DNA of 64,000 nt, from positions 1,178,001 to 1,242,000 of the forward strand of contig CAWIKR010000003.1 in the NCBI GenBank assembly GCA_963836775.1. The letters are read 5' to 3'. Source of the DNA: DASQPR01 sp963836775. GTDB taxonomy: Bacteria; Actinomycetota; Actinomycetes; Mycobacteriales; Micromonosporaceae. The notes under the pieces were generated by a model. That model was given only the letters and a program-made list of their open reading frames with translations. It searched no databases and had not been told where the DNA came from. Shown one piece after another: positions 53,403 through 63,430 of this stretch. The position numbers and the translations under genes are program-made. Within the stretch, counting starts at the first letter, position 1; each line of letters starts with the position of its first letter.

Positions 53403-54812
53403 GGGCCCACCAATCCGCGAACGTCTCGGTCGCGGGCAGCGGTGCGTCGCGCGCCGCGGTCCACCGCGAACCCGGCCACGGCGCACGCCGCACCGGGAAC
53501 GCCACCTGGCGCCGCCGCTGGATGCAGGCCGGCGCCCGCGCGAGCCGCGCGCAGAGCCGCCCGATACCGCCGTGGATGGGCCATCAGATCGGCCAATACG
53601 CGGAACGCGGCGCGCTCGGCCGGCCGGTGGCGCACCGTCTGGCGCAGGTGGATCAGCACCTCGGGGATGTTGATCCGCACCGGGCAGGCGTCATAGCAGG
53701 CACCGCAGAGCGTCGAGGCGAACGGCAGCGACTCGTTGCGCCCGGGTGTGAGCTGCGGCGACAGGATGGCGCCGATCGGGCCCGGATAGACCGAGCCGTA
53801 GGCGTGCCCGCCGGCCCGTTCATAGACCGGGCACACGTTCAGGCACGCCGAGCAGCGGATGCAGGCGAGCGCCTGGCGGCCGATCGGGTCGGCGAGGACC
53901 GAGGAGCGGCCGTTGTCGAGGAGCACGATGTGCACGTCCTGCGGGCCGTCGCCCGGCGTCACACCGGTCCACATCGAGGTGTAGGGGTTCATCCGCTCGC
54001 CGGTCGACGACCGCGGCAGCAGCTGCATGAAGACCTCGAGATCGGTGAAGTCGGGCAGCAGCTTCTCCACGCCGACCACGCTGATCAAGGTCTCCGGCAG
54101 GGTCAGGCACATCCGGCCGTTGCCTTCGGATTCGAGAACCACCAGCGTGCCGGTGCTCGCGATGGCGAAGTTGGCGCCCGAGACCGCGACCTTCGTGGTC
54201 ATGAACCGGCGCCGCAGGTGGGTCCGGGCGGCCTCGGCGAGCACCGGCGGATCGTCGCTCAGGCCATCCGGCGCGTCCGGCATGTGCTGACGGAAGATGT
54301 CGCGGATCTCGGTCCGGTTGTAGTGGATCGCCGGCACCAGGATGTGCGAGGGGGTGTCGCCGGCCAGCTGCACGATCAGCTCGGCCAGGTCGGTCTCGTA
54401 GGCGCTGACGCCGACGGTCTCCAGCGACTCGTTGAGGCCGATCTCCTGGGTCGCCATCGACTTGACCTTGACCAGCTCGGTGGCCCCGGCGCCGATCACC
54501 AGGTTGGCCACGATCCGGCACGCCTCGGCGGCGTCGCGGGCCCAGTGCACGGTCGCTCCGGCCGCGGTCGCCGCCGCCTCGAACTCGACCAGAAGCTCCG
54601 GCAGATTCTGCCGGACGTGCGCCTTGATCGCCGCATCCGGCGGCCCGCAGATCCTCCCAGTCGTCCAGCTCGCTGACCACCCGCAACCGCTTGTCGCGAA
54701 TCGTGTGGGTCGCGTGCCGGAGGTTGCGGCGCAGCTGCGGCTTACCCAGCTCGACCCGGGCCGCGGCGGGGAACGGCGCGGCGCCGACCAGCGGATTCGG
54801 TGCGTCAGTCAT
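53389..54812 (-). pseudogene. lutB: LutB, Fe-S L-lactate utilisation protein, with two apparent one-base insertions
   Basis: Start at ATG 54812, overlapping lutA by 8 bp. Frame 1 gives the normal N-terminus (RVELGKPQLRRNLRHATHTI, LDDWEDLRAAG) and breaks near 54633-54638. Frame 2 carries the body: VHWARDAAEACRIV, KVKSMATQEIGLNE, ASTGTLVVLESEGNGRMCLT, and two ferredoxin-type cysteine clusters, CIRCSACLNVCPVY and CGACYDACPVRINIP. It breaks again near 53527-53536, where frame 3 gives a sensible C-terminus (RRRQVAFPVRRAPWPGSRWT ... TFADWWARERA) ending at 53389. Both corrections are one skipped base and give about 473 aa, the usual size. Probably intact in the organism. Confidence 0.85.
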
Positions 54813-55512
54813 GTGCCAGTACCTCCGCGTAGTGCATGACGCGGGTGTCCGCGGCCCGCCGGGACAGGCCGCCGCCGATGTGCGTCAGGCACGAATTGTC
54901 GGCCGCGACCAGCAACTCCGCTCCGGTGACGTCGATGTGGTCGCACTTGTCGGCCAGCATGGCGGCGGAGACGTCCGGGTTCTTCAGCGCGAAGGTGCCG
55001 CCGAATCCGCAGCACTCGTCGGCACCGCCCAGCTCGACCAGGTCGATGTCGCGAACCGCGCGCAACAACCGCACCGGCTTGTCGCCCAACCGGAGCAGCC
55101 GCAGCCCGTGGCAGGTCGGATGGTAGGTGACCCGGTGCGGGAACCGCGCTCCCACGTCGGTCACGCCGAGCACGTCGACCAGCAGTTCGGACAGCTCATA
55201 GGTCTTGGCCGCGACCGCGGTCACAGTGTCGTCGCCAGGTCGCATCCGCGGGTACTGATCCCGGACCATGGCGACGCACGAGCCGCTCGGCGCCACCACG
55301 GCGTCGAACTCGGCGAACGTCGCCACGAAGTGATCCACCAGTGGCTCGGCCATAGCCGCGAACCCAGAGTTGGCATGCATCTGGCCGCAGCACGTCTGAC
55401 CGGCCGGGAACTCCACGGTGTGGCCGAGCCGCTCCAGGATCCGGGTGACGGCGATGCCGGTGCGCGGGTAGAGGCAGTCGTTGATGCAGGTGATGAATAG
55501 GGCGATCCGCAC
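54805..55512 (-). CDS. lutA: LutA, L-lactate utilisation protein (cysteine-rich CCG domains)
   Basis: 235 aa. Two CCG-type cysteine-rich domains: N-terminal FITCINDCLYPRTG with AGQTCCGQMH, and C-terminal VTYHPTCHGLRLLRLG with LGGADECCGFGGTF. This is the GlcF/LutA layout. With LutB and LutC it forms the Fe-S L-lactate oxidising complex in the cytoplasm. Second gene after the gntR regulator (12-bp spacer), overlapping lutB by 8 bp. Confidence 0.95.
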   Translation of the reverse strand: MRIALFITCINDCLYPRTGIAVTRILERLGHTVEFPAGQTCCGQMHANSGFAAMAEPLVDHFVATFAEFDAVVAPSGSCVAMVRDQYPRMRPGDDTVTAVAAKTYELSELLVDVLGVTDVGARFPHRVTYHPTCHGLRLLRLGDKPVRLLRAVRDIDLVELGGADECCGFGGTFALKNPDVSAAMLADKCDHIDVTGAELLVAADNSCLTHIGGGLSRRAADTRVMHYAEVLAHD

Positions 55513-55524
55513 GGCACTGCCCGC

Positions 55525-56241
55525 TTAGTCGAATGCCGGCAGGTGCCGGGCCCGGGCCGCGGATAGGTGGGCACGCATCGCGACTTCGGCGCTGTCGCCG
55601 TCGCCGGCCCGGATCGCCGCGGCGATCCGCTGGTGCTCCTCGCTGGTGGTGCCGGTCTGCGCGTACGGGAAGTAGAGCCGATGGATGTGCAGGTGCGCGT
55701 GCAGCCTGATGATGCCGTCGCGGAGCAGCGGATTGTTCGCCGCTTCCGCGATCAGGTCGTGGAACCGCGCATCCAGAGCGGTGAAGGCGGCGTGCGAGCG
55801 GTGCCCATCGGCGGCCGGCTCGCCCAGGTCGACGGTGGTGTCGGCGTCACGCGCGATGTCGCCGCGCAGATCGGCCGTGGCGCGCTCGGCGGCCCACCGG
55901 GCGGCTGCCCCTTCCAGCACCAGCCGCATGTCGAACATGTCGGTGAATTCCTGGCGGGTCAGCAGCGGGCTGACCGTATATCCGGCCAGGGGCCGCTTGC
56001 GGACCAGTCCTTCGGACTCGAGGCGAGCCAGCGCTTCGCGCACCGGGGTCGGGGAGACCTCCAGCTCGCGGGCGACCGCGTCGATGTTGACGCGATCCTG
56101 CGGCGCCAGCGAATGCTCCATGATCAGCGACTTCAGCGACTCGTAGACGTCGTCGCCCAATGTGGACCGGCGCACCGGCGTGATGCCGGCGGTCGTCGCT
56201 CCCGGAGCAGGTGCGGGGCTAACCATGGGTGCACCTTTCAT
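55525..56241 (-). CDS. GntR-family regulator (FadR/FCD subfamily)
   Basis: 238 aa from ATG 56241 (AAAGG upstream; ATG 56226 possible). N-terminal winged helix (about 30-95): STLGDDVYESLKSLIMEHSL, RELEVSPTPVREALARLESE, GLVRKRPLAGYTV. C-terminal FCD ligand domain with the metal-binding/ligand histidines in FTALDARFHDLIAEAANNPL and LHAHLHIHRLYFP. Such regulators respond to small acids, for example lactate or sugar acids. It heads the lutABC operon and faces the sugar-catabolic operon, so it is placed to control both. Confidence 0.9.
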   Translation of the reverse strand: MKGAPMVSPAPAPGATTAGITPVRRSTLGDDVYESLKSLIMEHSLAPQDRVNIDAVARELEVSPTPVREALARLESEGLVRKRPLAGYTVSPLLTRQEFTDMFDMRLVLEGAAARWAAERATADLRGDIARDADTTVDLGEPAADGHRSHAAFTALDARFHDLIAEAANNPLLRDGIIRLHAHLHIHRLYFPYAQTGTTSEEHQRIAAAIRAGDGDSAEVAMRAHLSAARARHLPAFD

Positions 56242-56384
56242 CGGCCTTTCGGCGAACCATAGCGAGGTTGGAACGCAACAGCACCAACCGCTGCGCCAAC
56301 TTCACCGGGGAGGTCCAGCTCAACCCATTTCCGGCGGGCTAAGGGTTGACTACCGTTGCGTTACCGAGTAGACATCCAGGAAAC

Positions 56385-56396
56385 ATCCTATAGGAT
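56385..56396. promoter_or_regulatory. 12-bp perfect palindrome, candidate GntR operator
   Basis: ATCCTATAGGAT lies 28 bp upstream of the sugar-binding-protein start and about 145 bp upstream of the gntR start, in the divergent intergenic region. FCD-type GntR proteins commonly bind short AT-centred palindromes of this size and shape. If bound it would cover the likely promoter of the plus-strand operon. Confidence 0.55.
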
Positions 56397-56423
56397 CCAC
56401 GATCTAAGGGAAAGGATGCGGTC

Positions 56424-57471
56424 ATGAGACCGTTGGTTCGACTCGGTGGGGTTGCCGCGCTCGTTGTCGTACTCGCGGCTGCCGGGTGTTCGAAGAAGAG
56501 CAATACGGACGACTCGTCCTCTTCCTCGATGAAGGCGTCGCAGGTAAAGATCGCGCTGGTCCCCGGTGGCGCGCACCCCTACTTCCAGCCGTGGAAGACC
56601 GCCGGCGCCAAGGCGAAGACCGACTTCGGTCTCGGCGACGTCGCGTTCAACGAGACTTCAGGCTGGGACCAGACCAAGCAGAACGACGTGCTCACCTCGA
56701 TGGCGGCGCAGGGCTACAACGCGTTCGGCATCTTCGGTGTCGCGCCGGAGAACATCAACACCACCTTCGGCAACCTGAAGAAGCAGGGCTTCCACGTCGG
56801 TTCGCTGGCGTCGTGCCCGGCCGGCGACACCGACGAGGCGGACTTCTGCCTCTCCACCGACGTGCAGCAGGCGGCCTACAAGGCAGCCAAGGCGGCGATC
56901 GACGCCATGGGCGGCTCCGGCAACCTGGTGCACCTGACCGGTAACAAGGTGGACTCGAACACCCAGCGCCGGATGGCCGGCGTGCAGCAGGCGGTGGACG
57001 AGACCGGCGGCAAGGTCAAGCTGTTGGACACCATCACCGACATCGACACCGACCTGCAGACCGCTCAGAAGGCGGTGGCCGACGAGCTGGCCGCCAAGGG
57101 CAAGCAGATCAACGGCATCGTCAACACCGCCTACAACCCGGCGGTCGCCTCGGCCGCCGCGGTCAAGCAGTCCGGCCTGCCGATCAAGGTCATCGCGATC
57201 GACGACGACCCGACCATCATTGCGGACATCAAGGACGGTTCGGTCGCCGCGACGGTTCTCCAGAACCCGGTGGGTCAGGCCTACGTCGGTTCGTACGCCC
57301 TGATGAAGCTCGCCACCGGCTGCACCATGGCGCAGCCCGGTGTGGTCATCGACTCCGGTTCGTTCGTGGTGACGAAAGCCAACATCGACACGCTACGACA
57401 ACGACCGTCAAGCCAAGACCGACAGCCTCAAGCAGGACTTCGACAGCAAGTACCTCACCTGCAAGAAGTAG
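56424..57471 (+). CDS. Sugar ABC substrate-binding lipoprotein, with an apparent one-base insertion near its 3' end
   Basis: About 348 aa when one base is skipped near 57388-57394; otherwise the frame runs to 57497 with a nonsense tail. Start at ATG 56424 behind AAAGGA. Lipoprotein signal with Cys22 (AAGC). Type I periplasmic binding protein of the ribose/galactose kind: KIALVPGGAHPYFQPWKTAG, the repeated GYNAFGIFGVAPENINTTFG, and VIAIDDDPTIIADIKDG. The restored ending YDNDRQAKTDSLKQDFDSKY ends LTCKK, the normal helix plus Lys-rich stop of this family. First gene of the sugar operon, 190 bp before the dehydratase. Confidence 0.88.
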
Positions 57472-57664
57472 TCGGACCCGGGAAACGTCTCCGGTGAGGG
57501 TGTGGGGTTCTCAATCCAAGAACCCCACACCCTCCGAGCCGGGTGGCGCCTCATGGTGATCTTCCGGCGGGACGACGCCTAGCAAATTGAGCTCAAATGC
57601 AGACCCCCTGACCGCTCCAGGAGCTGCTCAGTGAACACCCCAGTGAAGACCTCAGTGCAAAATT

Positions 57665-58738
57665 GTGTCCGCGACCGCTTACCTCGTCGACATCGAGGTG
57701 GAGCGGGTCCGCACCGACGCGGTCCAGTCCTTCGTCAAGCAGGAGACCATCTTCGTGGAGGTCTCAGCCAGCGACGGCGGCGCCGGAGTCGGATACTCCT
57801 ACACCATCGGCACCGGCGGTCGCGCGGTCCTCGCTCTGCTGCGCGACAGCATGCTGCCCCGGTTGATCGGCCAGGATCCACGCCGGGTCGAGGCGATCTG
57901 GCGAGACCTGTTCGCCGCCAACCGCGCGACCACCGTCGGCGCGATCACCTCGCTCGCGCTCGCCGCGATCGACACCGCGCTGTGGGATCTGCGGTGCCGC
58001 AGCGCCGGCCTACCCCTGTGGGTGTACGCCGGCGGAGCCAAGGACCGCGTGCCGCTCTATGACACCGAGGGCGGCTGGCTGCACCTGGAGACCGAGGAGC
58101 TGGTGGCCGGTGCCAAGGCCAGCCAGGCGGCCGGCTGGGGCGGCGTGAAGATCAAGGTGGGCCGGACGCCGGCCGCCGACGCCGACCGGCTCGCCGCCGT
58201 GCGCGCCGCGGTCGGCCCCGAGATGGACCTGATGGTCGACGCCAACCAATCGCTGACCGCGGCCGACGCGATCCGGCGCGCGCGGCTCCTGGAGCCGTAC
58301 GACCTCTTCTGGTTTGAAGAGCCGATGCCGGCCGACGACGTCGCCGGGCACGTGGCGCTGGCCGCGGCCACCACGCTGCCGATCGCGGTCGGCGAGTCGA
58401 TGTATTCGGTCGGCCAGTTCGCCGACTACCTGACCCGCCGCGGCGCCGGGATCGTGCAGGTCGACGTGGCCCGGATCGGCGGCATCACGCCCTGGCTCAA
58501 GGTCGCCCATCTGGCCGAGGCACATCACGTGCCGGTGTGCCCACACTTCCTGATGGAATTGCACGTCAGCCTCTGCTGCGCGGTTCCGAACAGCCGCTAC
58601 CTGGAGTACATCCCGCAGTTGCGCGCGGTCACCACGGACGAGATCGCCATCGACGCCGGCGCTGCCCTCGCGCCGACCGCGCCGGGCCTCGGTATCGCCT
58701 GGGACCGCGACGCGATCGACGATCGGAGAGTGCAGTGA
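57665..58738 (+). CDS. Enolase-superfamily sugar-acid dehydratase (mandelate racemase/muconate lactonizing type)
   Basis: 357 aa from GTG 57665. The MR-type active site is complete: Lys162-x-Lys164 in VKIKVG, metal ligands Asp192 (LMVDANQS), Glu218 (WFEEPM) and Glu244 (AVGESM), and His294 (CPHFLMELH). With an Asp in VQVDVARIGG this fits an acid-sugar dehydratase, which removes water from aldonates such as L-fuconate or L-rhamnonate to give a 2-keto-3-deoxy acid. The neighbouring dehydrogenase and lactonase-like genes favour a 6-deoxy-sugar acid. No strong ribosome binding site is visible. Confidence 0.85.
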   Translation: MSATAYLVDIEVERVRTDAVQSFVKQETIFVEVSASDGGAGVGYSYTIGTGGRAVLALLRDSMLPRLIGQDPRRVEAIWRDLFAANRATTVGAITSLALAAIDTALWDLRCRSAGLPLWVYAGGAKDRVPLYDTEGGWLHLETEELVAGAKASQAAGWGGVKIKVGRTPAADADRLAAVRAAVGPEMDLMVDANQSLTAADAIRRARLLEPYDLFWFEEPMPADDVAGHVALAAATTLPIAVGESMYSVGQFADYLTRRGAGIVQVDVARIGGITPWLKVAHLAEAHHVPVCPHFLMELHVSLCCAVPNSRYLEYIPQLRAVTTDEIAIDAGAALAPTAPGLGIAWDRDAIDDRRVQ

Positions 58739-59817
58739 TAGACCAGACCCGGTCGGCGCCGGACGCGGTCGCCGATCCGGCACCGCCACCCGACGAGGCC
58801 GCACGCCGCGCCACCCGGATCCCGCTCTGGGCCAACCCCCGGATCGGCCTGACCATCGTGCTGATCCTGCTGGTGGCCTTCTTCTCGACGGTGCGTCCGT
58901 CGTTTCTGAACACCCCGCTCACCTTGGTGCCGATGCAGGCGGACATCAGCGTCTATGCGGTCGTCGGCCTGGCCCAGCTGGCGGTCCTGTCGATGGGGCA
59001 CATGAACATGGCGGTCGGCCGGATGGCCGCGATGGGAGCCTTCGCCTCCGGCCTGGTCTACGACCGGCTGGGTGCTCCGATGTGGGTCGACCTGGTGGTC
59101 GGGATGCTGGTCGGCGGCCTGCTCGGTGCGCTCGCCGGGCTGGTGATCGCGCGCACCGGCGTCAACTCGTTCGTGGTCACGCTGGCACTCGACTTCGCCC
59201 TGGTCGGCCTGGTGTCGTTGCTGTATTCGCGGTTCACCGACGGCGTGGCGTTCCCGAAGCTGGCGCCGGGCATGTCGAACCTGCGATACGACACCATGAG
59301 CGACTACTGCATGGGCAACCTGTGCGGGCCACCCGTGCCCCTGGTGGTGCCGTTCGCGGTGGTCGCCGCGATCGCCGTCGGCGTGCTGTTCCGCTGGTCC
59401 CGGCTGGGCCGGGAGATCCTGATGACCGGTGCCAACGCCAAGGCCGCCGAGCTGTCCGGGATCCCCACCCGGCGCCGGGTGATCCAGGCGCATGCGCTGT
59501 CCGGACTGCTGGCCGGGCTCGCCGGGTTCCTGCTGGCGGCCAACAGCGGTGCCTTCTCGGCCAGCCTCGGCGACCAGTTCCTGCTGCCGTCGTTCCTGGC
59601 GCCGGTGCTCGGCGGCACGCTGCTGGTCGGCGGCGCGGTGAGCGTCCTCGGGACGGTCCTCGGCGCCACCATCACCCAGGTCATCTACAAGGGCCTGAAC
59701 CTGCTCCAGTTCGGTGTCGACCAGCTCAAGCTCTACATCGGGCTGGTGCTGCTGGCGGCGCTGTCACTGGACCGGCTCCGGCACGTCCTCGCCGAGCGGC
59801 GGGGGGTGCAGGCATGA
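58735..59817 (+). CDS. Sugar ABC transporter permease 1 (RbsC family)
   Basis: 360 aa from GTG 58735, in a GTGA overlap with the dehydratase stop. A cytoplasmic N-terminus of about 35 residues, then about ten membrane helices. RbsC-type features: VVGLAQLAVLSMGHMNMAVG, GLLGALAGLVIARTGVNSFV, the coupling loop GANAKAAELSGIPTRRRVIQ and the C-terminal LLPSFLAPVLGGTLLVGGAV. One of two non-identical permeases in the operon, presumably a heterodimer. Confidence 0.9.
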   Translation: MIDQTRSAPDAVADPAPPPDEAARRATRIPLWANPRIGLTIVLILLVAFFSTVRPSFLNTPLTLVPMQADISVYAVVGLAQLAVLSMGHMNMAVGRMAAMGAFASGLVYDRLGAPMWVDLVVGMLVGGLLGALAGLVIARTGVNSFVVTLALDFALVGLVSLLYSRFTDGVAFPKLAPGMSNLRYDTMSDYCMGNLCGPPVPLVVPFAVVAAIAVGVLFRWSRLGREILMTGANAKAAELSGIPTRRRVIQAHALSGLLAGLAGFLLAANSGAFSASLGDQFLLPSFLAPVLGGTLLVGGAVSVLGTVLGATITQVIYKGLNLLQFGVDQLKLYIGLVLLAALSLDRLRHVLAERRGVQA

Positions 59818-60869
59818 GCGCGCCACGATTCATCAGTGGCTCCGTCGTCCGAGCCCCGGAATTCACCCTGGTGTGCCTGGCGGCCGCGGGTTTCGTCGGG
59901 ATGACCATCGCCACCCACGGCAACATGGTGTCCGGCGGCACGCTGGAGGTGTTCTTCCGGTTCCTCGCCGTGCCGATCGTCATCGGGCTCTCCCAGATGG
60001 TGGTGCTGGCGATCGGCCAGATGAACCTGTCGGTCGGTGTGCTGACCGGCTACTGCGCCATGGTCACCGCCTGGTTCATGGTCGCTCAGGGATGGGCGTG
60101 GCCGCTCGCCGTGCTGGCCGGGATCCTGCTCGGTGGCCTGGTCGGCGCCGTCAACGGCATCCTGGTGGTGGTCACCCGGATCAACGCCTTCATCGTGACG
60201 CTGGCGACGATGACGATCATCGACGGCTTGCGCTACAAGGTGCACGGCCCGGACACCTTCCAGAACTACTCGCCGCAGTTGCAGCGGATCGGCCGCGGCA
60301 ACCTGCTCGGCCTGCCCAACGTGTTCCTGGTCGCGGTGGTGGTCGCGGTCGCGATCTGGTTCTTCTTCGCGCGTACGGTGGCCGGCCGGCACCTGCTGGC
60401 CAGTGGTGGCAGCCCGTTCTCGGCCCGACTGTCCGGTGTCTCCAACGACCGGTCGATCGTGCTGGCGCACATCATCTCCGGACTCCTCGCCGGGGTCGCG
60501 GCAGTGCTGACCGTGGCGCTGTCCGGCAACGTCAACGCCAGCATCGGTGACGACCTGCTGCTACCCAGCTTCGCCGCGCCGATCATCGGAGGTGTCGCGC
60601 TCGCCGGCGGTGTGGTCAGCGTGCTCGGCACCTGCCTGGCGGCGTTCCTGGTCCGTCTCGTTGACGTCGCCCAGGCGCAATTCGGCATCAACCAGCGCTG
60701 GGTCGACCTGATCGTCGGCGCCGTCGTTCTCGGGGCGGTGCTGATCGGCGCGGTCCGGCAGAAGCTGGCCGCACGCTCGGCCGGCGCCGCGCCGCCAGGG
60801 ACCAGGCCACCCGAGCCCCGGCCGCCGGCCCCCGACACCTCGGTGCCGGCGCTGGAAGGTGCGGCATGA
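59814..60869 (+). CDS. Sugar ABC transporter permease 2 (RbsC family)
   Basis: 351 aa from ATG 59814 (ATGA overlap). Same family as the preceding permease but diverged: VIGLSQMVVLAIGQMNLSVG, GLVGAVNGILVVVTRINAFI, coupling loop SGGSPFSARLSGVSNDRSIV, and LLPSFAAPIIGGVALAGGVV. A Pro-rich, probably disordered C-terminal tail (about 30 residues, PPGTRPPEPRPPAPD) follows the last helix. Pairs with permease 1 and the ATPase. Confidence 0.9.
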   Translation: MSAPRFISGSVVRAPEFTLVCLAAAGFVGMTIATHGNMVSGGTLEVFFRFLAVPIVIGLSQMVVLAIGQMNLSVGVLTGYCAMVTAWFMVAQGWAWPLAVLAGILLGGLVGAVNGILVVVTRINAFIVTLATMTIIDGLRYKVHGPDTFQNYSPQLQRIGRGNLLGLPNVFLVAVVVAVAIWFFFARTVAGRHLLASGGSPFSARLSGVSNDRSIVLAHIISGLLAGVAAVLTVALSGNVNASIGDDLLLPSFAAPIIGGVALAGGVVSVLGTCLAAFLVRLVDVAQAQFGINQRWVDLIVGAVVLGAVLIGAVRQKLAARSAGAAPPGTRPPEPRPPAPDTSVPALEGAA

Positions 60870-62455
60870 CGGCCCCGATCCTGACCGCCACCGGCCTGGT
60901 CAAGACGTTCCCGGGCGTACGCGCTCTGGACGGTGCCACGCTGAGCCTGCACGCCGGCAGCGTGCACGCGCTGCTCGGCGAGAACGGTGCCGGCAAGAGC
61001 ACGCTGGTGAAGATCCTGACCGGCGTCTACAAGCCGGATGCCGGCACGGTGCGGATAGGTGATGCCGAGGTGCACTTCGGCGGCCCGCTGGATGCACTGC
61101 GAGCCGGCATCGGCGTGGTGCACCAGGAACGCAACCTGGTCCCCGAGTTCTCGATTGCCGAGAACGTGGTGCTGCATCACCTGCCGAACCGGTTCGGCCT
61201 GGTGCAGCGGCGGAACATGCGGACGGAGGCGCGGCGCTGCCTGGACCTGCTCGACCTGGAACTGGACGTGGACACCCCGGTCTCCCGCCTGTCGGTCGCC
61301 CAGGCCCAGCTCGTCGAGATCGCCAAGGCGCTGTCGGTCGACACCCGGGTGCTGCTGCTGGACGAGCCGACCGCGTCGCTGACCGGAGACGAGGCGGACC
61401 GGCTCTACGCCATCGTCCGCAAGCTCACCGCCACCGGCCACGCCGTGGTGCTGGTCAGCCACAAGCTGGAAGAGGTGTTCGCGATCGCGGACACGGTCAC
61501 CGTGCTGCGCGACGGCCGCAGCGTCGCCGAGGCTCAGCCGCTGGCCGGCTACACCCGCGGGCAGGTGGTCGACCTGATGGTCGGGCGCGCCTACGAGTCG
61601 GTCGCTCTCGAGGCTCGGGACATCCCGGACGCGACGCCGGCGCTCGAGGTTCGCCACATCAGCACCGCCGGCGGCCATCGGGACGTCAGCCTGTCGGTGC
61701 GTCCCGGCGAGATCCTCGGGCTCTACGGGCTGGTCGGCGCGGGCCGGACCGAGCTGGCCAAGGCGCTGCTCGGGTTGGACCGGATCACCGGCGGCGACGT
61801 GCGGGTGCACGGCACGCCGGCCCGGATCCGCGACGTCGGTGAGGCGCTGCGCTCCTACCGGATCGGTTACGTCACCGAGAACCGCAAGGAAGAGGGCCTG
61901 TTCCTGGAGCAGACCATCGGACGCAACATCGGCGTGACGATCTGGCGGCGGCTGGCCAAGGCCGGGCTGATCCCGGACCGGGCCGAGCGCGGGGCGTATG
62001 ACGAGTACGCAACGGCGCTGTCGATCCGGGCCGCGTCCGCGCGCCAGCTCGCCGGTCAGCTCTCCGGCGGCAACCAGCAGAAGGTGAGCTTGGCCAAGTG
62101 GCTGGCGGCGGATTGCGACATCCTGATCGTCGACGAGCCGACCGTGGGCATCGATGTGCGCACCAAGGCAGCCTTCCACGAGCTCATCTCCAAGCTCGCC
62201 GGCCGTGGCATGGCGATCCTGCTGATCTCCTCGGACCTGCCGGAGATCGTGACCCTGGCCGACCGGATCGCGGTGATGGCCGACTTCGCGATCGTCGGAG
62301 AGCTGGACAACGATCACGCGTACGACCGGATGAGCCAGGCCATTATCCGGCTCATTCACGCCGAGCCGGCGCTCGCCACCGCGGCCGCGTCGAGCGCGCG
62401 ACCCGCTGAATCCGGCGGCGCCGCCGCGTCCGTAAGCCCGGACGGCGCGGCATGA
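60866..62455 (+). CDS. Sugar ABC transporter ATPase with two nucleotide-binding domains
   Basis: 529 aa from ATG 60866 (ATGA overlap). RbsA/MglA-type duplicated ATPase. The first half has Walker A GENGAGKSTLVKI, signature-like LSVAQAQLVEIAKAL and Walker B LLLDEPTASL. The second half has a degenerate Walker A (GLVGAGRTELAKALLG), canonical signature QLSGGNQQKVSLAKWL and Walker B LIVDEPTVGID. It powers sugar import with the binding protein and the two permeases. The C-terminus ends in a low-complexity Ala/Ser stretch. Confidence 0.93.
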   Translation: MTAPILTATGLVKTFPGVRALDGATLSLHAGSVHALLGENGAGKSTLVKILTGVYKPDAGTVRIGDAEVHFGGPLDALRAGIGVVHQERNLVPEFSIAENVVLHHLPNRFGLVQRRNMRTEARRCLDLLDLELDVDTPVSRLSVAQAQLVEIAKALSVDTRVLLLDEPTASLTGDEADRLYAIVRKLTATGHAVVLVSHKLEEVFAIADTVTVLRDGRSVAEAQPLAGYTRGQVVDLMVGRAYESVALEARDIPDATPALEVRHISTAGGHRDVSLSVRPGEILGLYGLVGAGRTELAKALLGLDRITGGDVRVHGTPARIRDVGEALRSYRIGYVTENRKEEGLFLEQTIGRNIGVTIWRRLAKAGLIPDRAERGAYDEYATALSIRAASARQLAGQLSGGNQQKVSLAKWLAADCDILIVDEPTVGIDVRTKAAFHELISKLAGRGMAILLISSDLPEIVTLADRIAVMADFAIVGELDNDHAYDRMSQAIIRLIHAEPALATAAASSARPAESGGAAASVSPDGAA

Positions 62456-63430
62456 ATCCGTTTGCCCGTGCCCCTCTCGGCCGCACCGGAGTCGAAGTGA
62501 CCCGGCTCGGCCTCGGCCTGGCCCCGATCGCCGGGCTCTACCGGGCGGTGCCCGAGGAGACCGCGACCGCCACGGTGGACGCCGCCTGGCGGCACGGGAT
62601 CCGCTACTACGACACCGCTCCGCTCTACGGCGGCGGGGTCTCCGAGCGCCGTGGCGGGGCGGCCCTGGCCCGGCACGAGCGCGACGAGTTCGTCATCAGT
62701 ACGAAGGTCGGGCGGCTGCTCCGCCCGGGCGTGGTGGCCGATCCGGACATCTGGGCCGAGCCGCTGCCGGAGACGCCGGTCTTCGACTACACCGGCGCCG
62801 GCGTACGCGCCTCGCACGCCGAGTCGCTGGACCGGCTCGGCCTGAGCCGGGTCGACATCCTGCACATCCACGACCCGGACCAGCACTACGCCGAGGCCGT
62901 CACCGAGGCGCTCCCGGAACTGGTGGCGATGCGCAAGGAGGGCACCATCGGCGCGGTGTCGGCGGGCATGAACCAGTCGGCGATGCTGACCGAGTTCGCG
63001 CGCATCGGCGAGTTCGACTGCTTCCTGCTGGCCGGCCGCTACACCTTGCTCGATCAGTCCGGGCTCGCGGATCTGCTGCCGGAGTGCGCGGCCCGGGGCA
63101 TTTCGGTGATCGTGGGCGGCGTCTACAACTCCGGCATCCTCGCCGACCCGCACGACGGCGCCACCTATGACTACTGGCCGGCCACGCCGCAGCGGCTCGC
63201 CCAGGCCCGGGCGATCCAGGCCGTGTGCTCCCACTACGACGTGCCGCTGCGGGCCGCTGCTCTGCAGTTCCCGTTCGGGCACCCGGCGGTCGCGTCGGTG
63301 GTGCTCGGCATGCGCTCCGCGGCCGAAGTGGCCGACGCGGTCGCCATGGCCTCGCTGGACATTCCGCCGCAGCTGTGGCGGGACCTGGTCGCCGAGGGTC
63401 TGCTGGACAGCGGAGGTGCCGGTGCCGTGA
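62452..63430 (+). CDS. Aldo/keto reductase (L-fucose dehydrogenase type), end altered by an apparent one-base insertion
   Basis: About 326 aa. Start at ATG 62452 (ATGA overlap). AKR features: LGLGLAPIAGLYRAVPEE, catalytic Asp/Tyr in YYDTAPLYGGGVSE, Lys in VISTKVGRLLRPG, His in DILHIHDPDQ, and an NAD(P) site in SVVLGMRSAAEVADA. As read, the frame has no stop and runs straight into the next gene. Skipping one base in GGACAGCG (63405-63412) gives the ending LLDAEVPVP and a TGA at 63428-63430 that overlaps the next GTG as GTGA, like every other junction in this operon. Relatives oxidise L-fucose or similar pyranoses to lactones. Confidence 0.85.
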
